A DNA stretch of 35,895 nucleotides from the NCBI GenBank assembly GCA_044359525.1, contig JBIKLY010000022.1:1-35895 (forward strand), written 5' to 3'. The first letter of the stretch is position 1. Each line of letters begins with the position of its first letter. The notes under the pieces were generated by a model. That model saw only the letters and a list, made by a program, of their open reading frames with translations. It made no database searches and was not told the origin of the DNA. Made by a program: the position numbers and the translations under genes. The DNA is from CAJBIL01 sp044359525 (GTDB lineage Bacteria; Pseudomonadota; Gammaproteobacteria; Burkholderiales; Rhodocyclaceae). Shown here one piece after another: positions 1 through 7,570 of the stretch.

Positions 1-268
1 GCGCCAGCGAGGTGGCGTCAGCGGTGACGAAAGGAACTTTGAGCATTCGCGACAGCGTCTCGCAGAGCAAGGTTTTGCCGGTGCCGGAAGGGCCGATGAT
101 CAGAACGTTGCTTTTGGCAATTCCTTCGGCGTTTTTCAGCGCCCCGGAAATTTTCTTGTAGTGCGAATAGACCGCGACCGCCAAAACTTTCTTCGCGTCA
201 TCCTGCCCAATCACATACTGATCGAGATGTCTGACGATGACGCTGGGCGTGGTGTCTTTGGCTAGCAC
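1..268 (-). CDS. ClpX-like AAA+ ATPase, N-terminal part (runs off the window)
   Basis: The first 89 residues of an AAA+ unfoldase on the minus strand. They contain the ClpX-type lead-in around HLDQYVIGQDDAKKVLAVAV, a SNVLIIGPSGTGKT Walker A (P-loop near residues 68-75), and the conserved stretch ending in TADATSLA. Intact ClpX has about 60 residues with a four-cysteine zinc-binding domain before this point; here the protein begins almost at the AAA+ module. The start is a GTG at 268 preceded by GAGGAG with a 6-base gap, which is a convincing ribosome site, so the lack of the zinc domain looks real. That domain normally binds substrates and adaptors, so this is probably a specialised ClpX paralogue and not the housekeeping copy. 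The rest, including any ClpP-docking loop, lies outside the window. It is divergent from a cyclic-nucleotide-binding protein. Confidence 0.8.
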   Translation of the reverse strand, partial: MLAKDTTPSVIVRHLDQYVIGQDDAKKVLAVAVYSHYKKISGALKNAEGIAKSNVLIIGPSGTGKTLLCETLSRMLKVPFVTADATSLA

Positions 269-390
269 GATATGCTCCTCGGTCGCTGATGCGTTACGGA
301 TGATTGGCTGCCCGCTACGGTTCCTGTGGCGGTCGGCCAGCGCATCTCGAAGATGGCAATTTTGCACGATATCTGCTTTACTTTGTTCCC

Positions 391-807
391 ATGAGCGACA
401 TCTTTCATTTTTTGACCAGCGATGACCTGCGGCTGCTTGCCGAGAAAGCCCGGCGGATAAGCTATGCCAGCGGCGAAATCGTTCTGAGCGAGGGGAAAGA
501 AGCGCCCGGTATATTTGTCGTGCGTTCGGGGCGCGTAAAGGTTGAGAAGCGCCTGCAGAGTCCGCACATGCTGATTGCTGCGCTCGGGCCGGGGGAGGTC
601 TTCGGGGAAATGTCTTTTGTTGATAGCCATCTGGCTAGCGCTTCGGTTGTGGCGATGGAGGCGTCCGAGGTTGATATTCTGGAAAAAGCAGAGGTATTTG
701 CTTTGCTCGCTTCCGTCCCCGGACTTGCCAGCAGGTTCTATCAGTCGTTGGCGTTGAAGCTCTCGGAAAGACTGCGCGCCACGACGGATAGTCTGGCCGG
801 CCTGTAG
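391..807 (+). CDS. Stand-alone cyclic-nucleotide-binding-domain (Crp-fold) protein
   Basis: A 138-residue protein made almost entirely of one cNMP-binding beta-roll. The segment GEVFGEMSFVDSHLASASVV (about residues 78-97) matches the phosphate-binding cassette of this fold, which reads roughly G-E-[ML]-[SA]-[LF]-x(4-6)-[RK]-[ST]-A. Here the arginine that usually contacts the cyclic phosphate appears to be leucine (HLASA), so cAMP or cGMP binding is doubtful. There is no C-terminal helix-turn-helix, so it is not a Crp/Fnr regulator; it may act by protein contact. The ATG at 391 gives a start right at the fold, but no good Shine-Dalgarno is visible. An in-frame TTG at 382 or 304 would extend the protein. 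It is divergent from the ClpX-like gene and ends 10 bases from the convergent Gate-domain gene. Confidence 0.8.
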   Translation: MSDIFHFLTSDDLRLLAEKARRISYASGEIVLSEGKEAPGIFVVRSGRVKVEKRLQSPHMLIAALGPGEVFGEMSFVDSHLASASVVAMEASEVDILEKAEVFALLASVPGLASRFYQSLALKLSERLRATTDSLAGL

Positions 808-817
808 CGCGTTTGCC

Positions 818-1756
818 TTAGCTCAGGCCGGCATGCCCCAGCGTCCGGATGAAAATTCCGGCGCAGGCGCCCAGCGCGGCCGGGCGCCAAACGCCGGCCA
901 CGCGGCGGCTGGCGGAAATCAGCACGGCGATCCCCGGAATATCCAGTGGACTGATCAGAAAGCCGGCGCTCTGGTTGAGCAGCAGCGTGCTGATCTGTCC
1001 CTTGCGCAGCATTTCATCCATCACGCCCATCATTGCTGTACCGCCGGCAAGAAATTTCGTGAGCGTTGGCAGGATCAGTGCCGTGTCGAGCTGGAGTAAG
1101 GCCATCAGGGGTGACAGGGCCTGCGTCAGGGCATCGATGGCGCCGCCGGCCCGTAGCGCCATGATCACGGTGAGCGACAGGACCAGCATCGGGATGGCGC
1201 CGACGGCGATCTTGAAGGCCTCTGCCCCCGCGCGGTTGATCACGTCGAGCACCCCTTTGGCGTTCTCGGCGAGCGGGTGATGCAGCGTTTCGTCGACCAG
1301 CTTCTCTTCAGCCGATAAGCGTCGACCAAAACCGTAATAGGTCGCTGCTGCCGCAACCAGGCCGCCGAGCAGTGAAAAGAGCAGCGTGCTGGCAAACTGC
1401 AGCCCCATTGCCGTCATCGGGAAAACTACATTGGCCTGTGCCATGGCCATTACCATGGCCAGCGTCGCCGCAAGGTGCCGGTCCGAGGCGCCGCGCTGAT
1501 CCATCATGGTCAAGGTCGCCACCGGCGCAGCAAAACTCACGAAGTTGATCTGTAACGCGGCAAAGACACCAAGACCGGTCAGGCCGAATGGCTTGAGCGC
1601 AGGCGCCAGTTTGGCCACCAGCCAGTCAAGAACGCCTTTGGCTTCAAGCAGACGCATCAGTGAGAGCATGACGACCATCACCGGTAGGAGGATGAAGAGC
1701 GAAAGCTCGACTGCCGAACGGCCAGCTCTCAGAATGACATCGATGAGGATTTCCAT
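818..1756 (-). CDS. Nucleoside-recognition (Gate) domain membrane protein
   Basis: A 312-residue, very hydrophobic protein with about eight membrane segments. Two similar blocks are visible: an N-terminal one (about residues 20-60, LFILLPVMVVMLSLMRLLEA onward) and a central one (about 183-225, VGAIPMLVLSLTVIMALRAG onward). This two-Gate arrangement is known from spore-maturation-type and nucleoside-transporter-related proteins of the Gate/nucleoside-recognition family. The second block is followed by KFLAGGTAMMGVMDEML, a glycine-rich polar turn. Substrate is unknown for most of this family and cannot be read from the sequence. It lies 55 bases after pbpC on the same strand and could share its transcript. 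The name says family only; function is unassigned. Confidence 0.75.
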   Translation of the reverse strand: MEILIDVILRAGRSAVELSLFILLPVMVVMLSLMRLLEAKGVLDWLVAKLAPALKPFGLTGLGVFAALQINFVSFAAPVATLTMMDQRGASDRHLAATLAMVMAMAQANVVFPMTAMGLQFASTLLFSLLGGLVAAAATYYGFGRRLSAEEKLVDETLHHPLAENAKGVLDVINRAGAEAFKIAVGAIPMLVLSLTVIMALRAGGAIDALTQALSPLMALLQLDTALILPTLTKFLAGGTAMMGVMDEMLRKGQISTLLLNQSAGFLISPLDIPGIAVLISASRRVAGVWRPAALGACAGIFIRTLGHAGLS

Positions 1757-1811
1757 GGGCAGGATTATCCCCGATTTGTCTTTGGTCGATGGCGTGGCAC
1801 ACGAGGCGATC

Positions 1812-4193
1812 TCAAGGCTGCAATTCCACCTTCAACTCCCGCGTATCGGTGCCGCCTTGCTCATCCACCGCGCGCAGGGTGAAGTTGCCCGCTGCCGGCG
1901 GGTTCCAGGCCAGCGCCTCGCCGGAGCGCGTCTGGCCGATCAGCGCCTGGTCGGCGAACCAGAATATTTTGCCGGCGCTACCGGTGCTGTGCGCGCGCAG
2001 GGCGATGCTGACGGGTTGCGCCAGGCGCAGGGTGTAGGCGACGCCGCGCAAAGGTGAAACGATCTTCGGTGCGTCGCTGCGTTCGTTGCTGTCCTGTTGC
2101 TCGCAGTCCGGCGCGCGCGGCGGTTCGCGGCGCGGAATGCCGGCATCGCGGAACAGCCGCAACATGTCCGATGGCCAATACTCATACACCTCGCGCCGGG
2201 TATGCGGGCCTTCATGGCAAACCGCCTGGCCGCTGCGCGTATCGATGAAGACGGCGCGGTGCAGGCGGCTTTCGCGGATTGGCGACTTGCCGGGAATGAA
2301 CCAGGTGCGCGAGCGTTCGCGGCATTCTGCGTTCGGCAGGTCGCCGCTGGCGGTGCACACTTCAACGCGTGACAGCGTCGCCGGCGGCTGCCGTGCCGGC
2401 TCGTTGCCGTCCAGTCCCTGCGCGCGCAGACCATCGACGATCGAGAAGAACAAGGGCGCAGCGGCCCTGACGCCGACAAAGGCTGCGTTGCTGCTGCCAT
2501 CGAAGTTGCCGACCCAGACGACCAGCACATAGCGCCCGACGATGCCGGCCGACCACGCATCGCGGAAGCTCCACGAGGTACCGGTTTTCCATGCCACGGC
2601 GGGCAGCGCCGGCCGCTCGGTATCCGGTCGCGGGTTGTGCTGCAGCATGTCGAGCGTGACGAAGGCGGCCTCTTCGCTGAGCAGGCGCAGGCCGGCGTCG
2701 GGCGGCTTGCTGCCCCGTTGCCAGCCGATTGGCTGCAGCACGCCGCGGTTGGCGAGTACGGCGTAGAGGCGCGCCAGCTCTTCCATCGTCACCTCGCCGC
2801 CGCCGAGGGTGAGCGCCAGTCCGTAGTGTTTTTCCGGCGCCAGACTGGCGACGCCGCTGCTTTTCAGCAAGTCGTAGAGGCCGGGGCGGGCCAGCCGCGC
2901 GGCAACCGATACGGCGGGAACGTTGCGGCTGCGGATCAATGCGTCCTGCGCGCTGATCGGGCCGACAAAGCGACCGTCGAAGTTTTCCGGGCTGAACGGG
3001 CCGAAGGCGGTCGGCGCGTCCTTGAGCATGGTCGCCGGGTGGAGGACGCCCTGGTCGAGCGCCAGCGCATAGATGAAGGGCTTCAGCGTCGAGCCGGGCG
3101 AGCGTTTGGCGAAGACGCCGTTGACCTGGCCGTCGATGTTCTTGTCGTGAAAATCGGCCGAGCCGACCAGCGCCTTGACCTGCATGTCCTGTGTGTCGAT
3201 CAGCAGCGCCGCCGCGTTGCGGATGCCGAGGCCGCGCTGGCGGTCGACGTACTGCTGCAGCAAACGTTCAAGCGTGGCCTGGCGCGTCCAGTCCAGGCTG
3301 CTCCAGATTTCGGTCTGGCCCGCGCTGTTGCGTGCTTCATTGCGTGCTTCGCGCAGCAGCGTTTCGGCAAAGTGTGGCGCGCGGAAAGGCAGTTCGCTGG
3401 CGGCACGTAGCTTCAAGGGTGGCGCCATGTCGGCGGCGAAACGGCGGTCTTCCGGGTGATGCGCCAGCCAGCTTTGCCACAGCCGGTCGCGCGCCAGTTG
3501 CAGTTCGGCCTCGGCGCGTTGCGGCTGGCGCGGCGTGCTGCGCCGGCGCGGGTTCTGCGGGATGACGGCAAGCGCCAATGCTTCGGGCAGCGTCAGTTCG
3601 GCAGCCCGTTTGTGAAAGTGGATCAGGCTGGCCGCACCGACACCCTCGACGTTGCCGCCGTAAGGCGCGAGGTTGAGATAGGCCTCGATGATTTCGTCCT
3701 TGCTGTAGCGTGCTTCCAGCCACAGCGCATGGCCGATCTGCGCCAGCTTGCCGGCGAGGCTGCGGCTGTCGATGGCGTAGAGCCGGCGCGCCAGCTGCAT
3801 GCTCAGCGTCGAGCCGCCCTGTCGCCGTTCGCCGCCATAGGTGGCAAAAGCGCTGCGCAACAGCGAGGCCGGGTTGATGCCGGGATGCCAGCGAAACCAG
3901 CGGTCTTCGTAAAGCAGCACGGCCTCGACCAGGCGCGGCGAGATTTTTTCAAGCGGCTGCCAGTGGCGGTATTGCTCGTCGCTCGCCAGCGTCAAGCGCA
4001 GCAATTCGCCGCCGCTGGCGTAGATGGCCGTCGAGCGCGGGATGTGTTCGCCGAGTGGCGGCTTTGGCAGCAGGCGTAAAACGAGCAGCGTGAGTAGCGC
4101 GAGACTCAGAGCCCAAGCCACTCGCCGCCAGTGTCGGTAACCGGGAGGCGGCTTGAAGGGTGGTGGGTCAGGAGAAGGCAGGGTCGGGGGCAT
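1812..4193 (-). CDS. pbpC: Penicillin-binding protein 1C (bifunctional peptidoglycan synthase)
   Basis: A 793-residue class A PBP of the PBP1C type, close to the 770 residues of E. coli PBP1C. In order: a short cytoplasmic proline-rich tail, one membrane anchor (about residues 26-43), a GT51 glycosyltransferase domain with EDRWF at 96-100 (catalytic glutamate) and QGGSTLSMQLARRLY at 125-139, and a transpeptidase domain with STLK at 368-371 (active serine 368), SRN at 422-424 and KTG at 536-538. A PBP1C-type C-terminal beta domain covers about 700-793. All catalytic motifs are intact. The protein would polymerise and cross-link peptidoglycan at the outer face of the inner membrane. PBP1C genes commonly sit directly after an alpha-2-macroglobulin gene; that partner is present here on the same strand but 3.5 kb upstream. 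pbpC starts 50 bases after the HEPN gene stop, so it may now be read from the toxin-antitoxin transcript. The ribosome site is weak. Confidence 0.95.
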   Translation of the reverse strand: MPPTLPSPDPPPFKPPPGYRHWRRVAWALSLALLTLLVLRLLPKPPLGEHIPRSTAIYASGGELLRLTLASDEQYRHWQPLEKISPRLVEAVLLYEDRWFRWHPGINPASLLRSAFATYGGERRQGGSTLSMQLARRLYAIDSRSLAGKLAQIGHALWLEARYSKDEIIEAYLNLAPYGGNVEGVGAASLIHFHKRAAELTLPEALALAVIPQNPRRRSTPRQPQRAEAELQLARDRLWQSWLAHHPEDRRFAADMAPPLKLRAASELPFRAPHFAETLLREARNEARNSAGQTEIWSSLDWTRQATLERLLQQYVDRQRGLGIRNAAALLIDTQDMQVKALVGSADFHDKNIDGQVNGVFAKRSPGSTLKPFIYALALDQGVLHPATMLKDAPTAFGPFSPENFDGRFVGPISAQDALIRSRNVPAVSVAARLARPGLYDLLKSSGVASLAPEKHYGLALTLGGGEVTMEELARLYAVLANRGVLQPIGWQRGSKPPDAGLRLLSEEAAFVTLDMLQHNPRPDTERPALPAVAWKTGTSWSFRDAWSAGIVGRYVLVVWVGNFDGSSNAAFVGVRAAAPLFFSIVDGLRAQGLDGNEPARQPPATLSRVEVCTASGDLPNAECRERSRTWFIPGKSPIRESRLHRAVFIDTRSGQAVCHEGPHTRREVYEYWPSDMLRLFRDAGIPRREPPRAPDCEQQDSNERSDAPKIVSPLRGVAYTLRLAQPVSIALRAHSTGSAGKIFWFADQALIGQTRSGEALAWNPPAAGNFTLRAVDEQGGTDTRELKVELQP

Positions 4194-4243
4194 TTTATGC
4201 TTGGCCGCTCAAAGCTGCGCCCTGCGTCAGCCGGGCCGGGCTG

Positions 4244-4624
4244 TCACTTGGTATGCGCTTCGGCCCAAGCCAGAACCCGCTCGATTGTCACGCCGATTTT
4301 TTGGCGATCAAGGCCGGACACGTCGGCCAGTCCGTAGCGTGCTTCCACGGCATAGGGGTTGAGTTCATCCAGGGTGTCTGCTTCTGGTGGCGCCGACAGC
4401 CCTGAATCGGCAAGGAGGTCCAGCAATTCGGCAATGTCGTGGGTGCGGCGAAAAGCGATTCCGGCCGACGAAAGTACCGCTTTGAGCGCCTTCTCGACGG
4501 CCTGCTGCGCGTGAAAGCCAACGATGGCGTCACCAATGTCACGAACGGGACTTAAAGCCGCAACGGCTTTTTCGTCCTGCTGCGCAGAGTCAAGCAAAAG
4601 CCTTGGAACCGAGTTTTCAGCCAT
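4244..4624 (-). CDS. HEPN-domain protein, toxin partner of an MNT/HEPN pair
   Basis: A 126-residue all-helical HEPN protein. The core FHAQQAVEKALKAVL (about residues 37-51) and the RTHD segment (60-63) are the conserved features of the HEPN family that pairs with minimal nucleotidyltransferases. In studied pairs the HEPN protein is an RNase-like toxin and the MNT partner silences it by adenylylation. The strict RX4HXY motif of HepT toxins is not evident, so enzymatic activity is uncertain. The gene overlaps the 3' end of the MNT gene by 8 bases, which implies translational coupling. It belongs to the accessory DNA lying between pbpC and the alpha-2-macroglobulin gene. Confidence 0.85.
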   Translation of the reverse strand: MAENSVPRLLLDSAQQDEKAVAALSPVRDIGDAIVGFHAQQAVEKALKAVLSSAGIAFRRTHDIAELLDLLADSGLSAPPEADTLDELNPYAVEARYGLADVSGLDRQKIGVTIERVLAWAEAHTK

Positions 4625-4931
4625 GAACCACCTTGCCTTCGCGTAAGGCCCAGTAGAGCGCCGACCCCGGTTGACTGCCCCAGCGTCTCACTTCGTCTTC
4701 CGAGTAAACGAGGATGTCGGCCGGCACGCGTAAGGGGCGAAGCAGGCGGCGCAGACGCACCATTTCGTGCGCACGATCCGGCACTTCGTCCTCAATGACC
4801 AGCAGGTCGATATCCGAATCTTCCCGTGCATCGCCGCGTGCGTAGGAGCCGAAGAGCATGATGCGGTTCGCTTTGCCGTCGGCAGCAACGGCGCCGATGG
4901 CGGCTTGCAGGGTTTCCGGTGAGATCATCAT
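4617..4931 (-). CDS. MNT-type nucleotidyltransferase, antitoxin partner
   Basis: A 104-residue minimal nucleotidyltransferase of the Pol-beta superfamily. The signature is clear: GSYARGD at residues 28-34 followed by DSDIDLLV at 38-45, with D40 and D42 as the metal-binding aspartates. Such proteins transfer AMP to their HEPN partner and neutralise it (known for MntA/HepT). It is first in a two-gene unit with the HEPN gene. Two ATG codons are adjacent at the start (4931 and 4928); no strong ribosome site distinguishes them. A TAAAAT -10-like hexamer lies about 35 bases upstream, with only a poor -35. Confidence 0.87.
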   Translation of the reverse strand: MMISPETLQAAIGAVAADGKANRIMLFGSYARGDAREDSDIDLLVIEDEVPDRAHEMVRLRRLLRPLRVPADILVYSEDEVRRWGSQPGSALYWALREGKVVHG

Positions 4932-5034
4932 TGCAACCCGGTCAGTGTGTATGCGTCAGATTTTACGATAAAGCCCTGGTGCCGTCCTGCTTGGAAGCGA
5001 TATTCGCGCGTGTGCGCGCATTTGCCACGACTGT

Positions 5035-5532
5035 TCAGGCGAGCAAGCGGATACGCAGCATGAGCACCAGCGGATCAATGGCCGACTCGCTGAATCCGTG
5101 ATGTAAATAGAAATTACGGGCCTGGTCATGCAAGGCATGCACGATCAAGGCGCGAATCCCGACTTCTTTGGCCAGGCGGACGGTGCGCAGGATCGCGTCC
5201 TGCAGCAAGTCGGCACCGAGCCCTTTTCCGCGAGAGGCAAGATCAACCGCCAGGCGACCAAGCACCATCACGGGCACCGGTTCGGGCATGTTGCGTCGAA
5301 TGGCGTTTGTCGCGATCGAGTGGTCAACCGCGCCAGCGGCCAGGGTGTAGTAAGCACATACGATCTGAGCGCCATCCGCTACGACGAAGGTCCGCGATGC
5401 ACCGGAAGACTGATTGCCCAAGGCGCGCCGTTTCAGCCAGTCATTCATGACCGGCTCGCCGCAATTGAACGACGTCAAGTCGTGTTCCGGCAGAAGCAGG
5501 GTCGGTGCCTGCAGCCGCTTTATTTTGCCCAC
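5035..5532 (-). CDS. GNAT-family acetyltransferase toxin (TacT/AtaT type)
   Basis: A 165-residue GNAT protein. The acetyl-CoA loop is RGKGLG (about residues 101-106), matching the family pattern R/Q-x-x-G-x-G/A, after the usual VMVLGRLAVD strand. Near the C-terminus the ARNFYLHHGF segment carries the tyrosine expected for catalysis in TacT-like toxins. These toxins acetylate the amino acid on charged tRNA and stop translation. The preceding gene encodes a DUF1778 protein, the standard antitoxin of this toxin class, and the two reading frames overlap by 13 bases. Function is inferred from family and pairing. Confidence 0.88.
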   Translation of the reverse strand: MGKIKRLQAPTLLLPEHDLTSFNCGEPVMNDWLKRRALGNQSSGASRTFVVADGAQIVCAYYTLAAGAVDHSIATNAIRRNMPEPVPVMVLGRLAVDLASRGKGLGADLLQDAILRTVRLAKEVGIRALIVHALHDQARNFYLHHGFSESAIDPLVLMLRIRLLA

Positions 5533-5783
5533 TGCGGGCGCCGCGCCAGCAAGCGATCGAGTGCTGGATTGGCTTTGATCGGCGCATCCAGCAAGGCCGT
5601 GAAGCGCACAAAAGCGGCTTCGTCGAGCGCAAAAAACGTGCGGTCCAGAACAATGGATTGGGCTTTTTCGCAGGCCGCTTCGAGCATGAAATCGGAACGA
5701 TTCTTGCCGACCGTGCTGGCCGCCCGGTCAATCAGATCGCGCTGTTCGGAGCGTGCCCGTAGATTGATGGCGATGTCGCGCAT
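5520..5783 (-). CDS. DUF1778 ribbon-helix-helix antitoxin
   Basis: An 87-residue protein whose N-terminal half (INLRARSEQRDLIDRAAS) reads as a ribbon-helix-helix DNA-binding domain and whose C-terminal half would wrap the GNAT toxin. This is the usual layout of DUF1778/TacA antitoxins. The start ATG at 5783 follows an AAGGG ribosome site with about 8 bases of spacing. A good sigma-70 promoter lies just upstream, giving a leader of roughly 25 bases. Antitoxin-toxin complexes of this class normally repress their own promoter. The order antitoxin then toxin with a 13-base overlap supports a working module. Confidence 0.87.
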   Translation of the reverse strand: MRDIAINLRARSEQRDLIDRAASTVGKNRSDFMLEAACEKAQSIVLDRTFFALDEAAFVRFTALLDAPIKANPALDRLLARRPQWAK

Positions 5784-5815
5784 AGTGTTGCCCTTGGAAT
5801 GAATAGACCGTTCCT

Positions 5816-5844
5816 AGGGTATTCAGGTGTATGCACATTGTCAA
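5816..5844 (-). promoter_or_regulatory. Putative sigma-70 promoter of the DUF1778/GNAT operon
   Basis: Read on the minus strand, a perfect -35 TTGACA (5844-5839) is followed after exactly 17 bases by TACCCT (5821-5816), a weak -10. It lies 33 bases upstream of the antitoxin ATG. No clean operator palindrome was recognised, although a loose GGAA/TTCC dyad lies between promoter and start. Confidence 0.55.
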
Positions 5845-5959
5845 TACGTTTGCGTCTGTCCTTTGAGTTCAGTTATGCGGGATCTGTCGCCATGAAAAAA
5901 TGAGTCAGGCACATTCCCAATTGATTTTGAACGATATTAACGCTCAGGTCGTGTCTGTT

Positions 5960-6220
5960 GCTTTTCGGCGTGAATCGAACGGCAAGAAGAAGGGCGAAGG
6001 CAACGCCAAGTGTGGCAATAAACATCTGGCTTGGGCTTTTGTCGAGGCGGCGCATTTCGCGGTGCGTTACGACGAACAGATCAAGCGCTGGTATCAGAAA
6101 AAAGCAGCCAAGACCTTGCAGGTCGTCGCGATCAAGGCCGTGGCGCACAAGCTGGCGCGTGCCTGCTATCACATCCTCAAAACAGGCGAGGTGTTCGATG
6201 TGACACGCGCCTTCAGTTAA
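5960..6220 (+). pseudogene. IS110-family (IS1111-like) transposase, C-terminal remnant
   Basis: The last ~85 residues of this frame match the C-terminal end of IS110/IS1111 transposases as I know them: SNGKKKGEGNAKCGNKHLAW, then FVEAAHFAVRYDEQ, KRWYQKKAAKT, and the closing AIKAVAHKLARACYH and FDVTRAF. A full transposase has about 340-400 residues with an N-terminal DEDD catalytic domain. That domain and most of the second domain are missing, so the element cannot move by itself. The open frame can be extended upstream to an ATG at 5900, but the extra residues show no family resemblance and probably read across the deletion junction. It is the only gene fragment on the plus strand inside this accessory stretch. 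Confidence 0.75.
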
Positions 6221-6724
6221 AGAGCAATGGGGCAGCGCGGGTAGTCCGACACGGGGTTGGTAAAACCAAAAGACCTGATTGAACGTCCGCGCAGACCCCG
6301 CCCGAGTTTGTAACACAGCGCCCGTGCCACGAGTCATCAAGGGGTTGGAGACGCCAGAAGCGTCAGCCACAGATCTGTGCGAGCCTTCAGCAGTACGGCT
6401 TGCAGCCTTTGGACGCGGTGGGGAACAAAAGGTTTTCTGGGGCGGTGAATGCCGCCAGGGGTCACGCAGGACACCGCGCCGGCCTTGATCCTGATGGGTG
6501 ACTGGTGCGCCGTGTGCGCAACCAATTATCGAGAACCAAGTGCGCAAAGTTGTTGCAAGCGAAAGGCGTCAGCAGGAAAAAATGCGCGGGGCGCGCAGGT
6601 TTTTGTTCGCCCCTATTGACGGAGACGGTTAATGGGTGACCCCGTATGCATTTTCCTCAAATGCCTTGCTCTAGCCATGAACTGGCTATGTCTCAGTTCG
6701 ACCCACAGCAGATGTTGTCTAGCC
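6221..6724 (+). other. Noncoding right-end remnant of the IS1111-like element plus spacer, hairpin-rich
   Basis: About 500 bases with no credible gene on either strand. After the transposase stop come several compact dyads: TTGGT/ACCAA with a 3-base loop (6257-6269), GACGC/GCGTC with a 5-base loop (6350-6364), the perfect 12-base palindrome CACAGATCTGTG (6368-6379), and GGCGG/CCGCC with a 6-base loop (6441-6456). IS1111-group elements carry a long noncoding region downstream of the transposase that encodes the guide (bridge) RNA, so this stretch is a plausible relic of it. The exact right end of the element was not found; 6560-6724 shows nothing recognisable. Confidence 0.45.
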
Positions 6725-7477
6725 CTATTGCTTGTAGCCATCCTCAATCACCGTGAAGGTGATGTCATTTGATGTCGCCTTGTGGATAGCGATTCGAAAT
6801 TTCTTAAAGGCAATAGTCCTAGCTTCTGACTCATAGGTTACCGGCTGTTGAAAGGCCGCGCGCGCCATGCCGTCAGGCGTGTACTCCCTGTAGGTTAGAT
6901 TCAAACTGTTGGCACTCTTACCGGAATAGAGAATCTCGTAATTCTCGTAGCCTTTTTTCTGATTGGTCTTAGTCGTTGATTCGCGCGTAATGATGACGCT
7001 TGGATCTGAGATATCCATGGTGTAGACAACCAAAATGTAATCTCCTCTGCCCGGGGTAATTTCGGCGACTACCCGGTTATGCAGAGTGCCATCTGGTTTA
7101 ATCAGAACTGCGTGAGAACTTTCGGAATCCGCGACGGCATATGTCACATTCGCAACCGTCAGGTGACCTCGCAATTTGTACTGCTTGCCGGCAACCAGCG
7201 ATGTGGTTACCAATCCACCAGTCAATGTAGTCGATTTTGATGGCGTGACAACCTGAGATGCGAACTCTTCTACATAGTAATCTTCCACGCGGACCATCTG
7301 ATCTCCCACGGGCACTGTCTTTTGTTCTCCTACTTTGTAGTTCTTGGCGAACACGTGCTTTTCGCCTAGAGACTGGTCGCTCACACGTTGGATTTGAGTG
7401 CCGCATCCTGTCAACAGCGGCACAAACATTAAGGCAACAGCGAGCTTTAAAAATGGCAACCAAGTACCTTGAGGCAT
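6725..7477 (-). CDS. Unassigned lipoprotein
   Basis: A 250-residue protein with a textbook lipoprotein signal: positively charged start, hydrophobic stretch (about residues 10-22) and lipobox LTGC with Cys25 as the lipidation site. The residue after the cysteine is glycine, so outer-membrane retention is expected. The mature part is rich in short beta-type segments (for example YKLRGHLTVANVTYAVAD and GRGDYILVVYTMD), which suggests a beta-sandwich, but I recognise no family. The start ATG at 7477 has a GGAG ribosome site. Base composition is visibly more AT-rich than the flanking alpha-2-macroglobulin and pbpC genes, which supports acquisition by transfer. It has its own extended -10 promoter and lies just downstream of the alpha-2-macroglobulin gene. 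Confidence 0.8.
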   Translation of the reverse strand: MPQGTWLPFLKLAVALMFVPLLTGCGTQIQRVSDQSLGEKHVFAKNYKVGEQKTVPVGDQMVRVEDYYVEEFASQVVTPSKSTTLTGGLVTTSLVAGKQYKLRGHLTVANVTYAVADSESSHAVLIKPDGTLHNRVVAEITPGRGDYILVVYTMDISDPSVIITRESTTKTNQKKGYENYEILYSGKSANSLNLTYREYTPDGMARAAFQQPVTYESEARTIAFKKFRIAIHKATSNDITFTVIEDGYKQ

Positions 7478-7536
7478 GGCAGTTTCTCCGTTATTTCTAT
7501 GGATTTCTCTCCGCTTTCCTTACATTGCGGCGTTTC

Positions 7537-7545
7537 ACTATATCA
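7537..7545 (-). promoter_or_regulatory. Putative extended -10 promoter of the lipoprotein gene
   Basis: On the minus strand TGATATAGT gives an extended -10 (TG-N-TATAGT, five of six bases matching TATAAT), about 60 bases before the lipoprotein ATG. No good -35 is seen, as is common for extended -10 promoters. Confidence 0.35.
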
Positions 7546-7570
7546 AAGACCGCTTTTGGCCGGACCCGGC

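Noticed and set aside
262..630. 122-codon minus-strand frame over the cNMP-fold gene
   Set aside because: Overlaps the start of the ClpX-like gene and runs antisense to a clear cNMP-binding domain.
6350..6379. GACGC hairpin and CACAGATCTGTG palindrome as a transcription terminator
   Set aside because: No T-run follows on either strand; better explained as part of the IS noncoding tail.
5873..6547. 224-codon open frame on the minus strand across the IS remnant
   Set aside because: It runs antisense to a recognisable transposase tail and through the hairpin-rich noncoding tail; its translation shows no family features.
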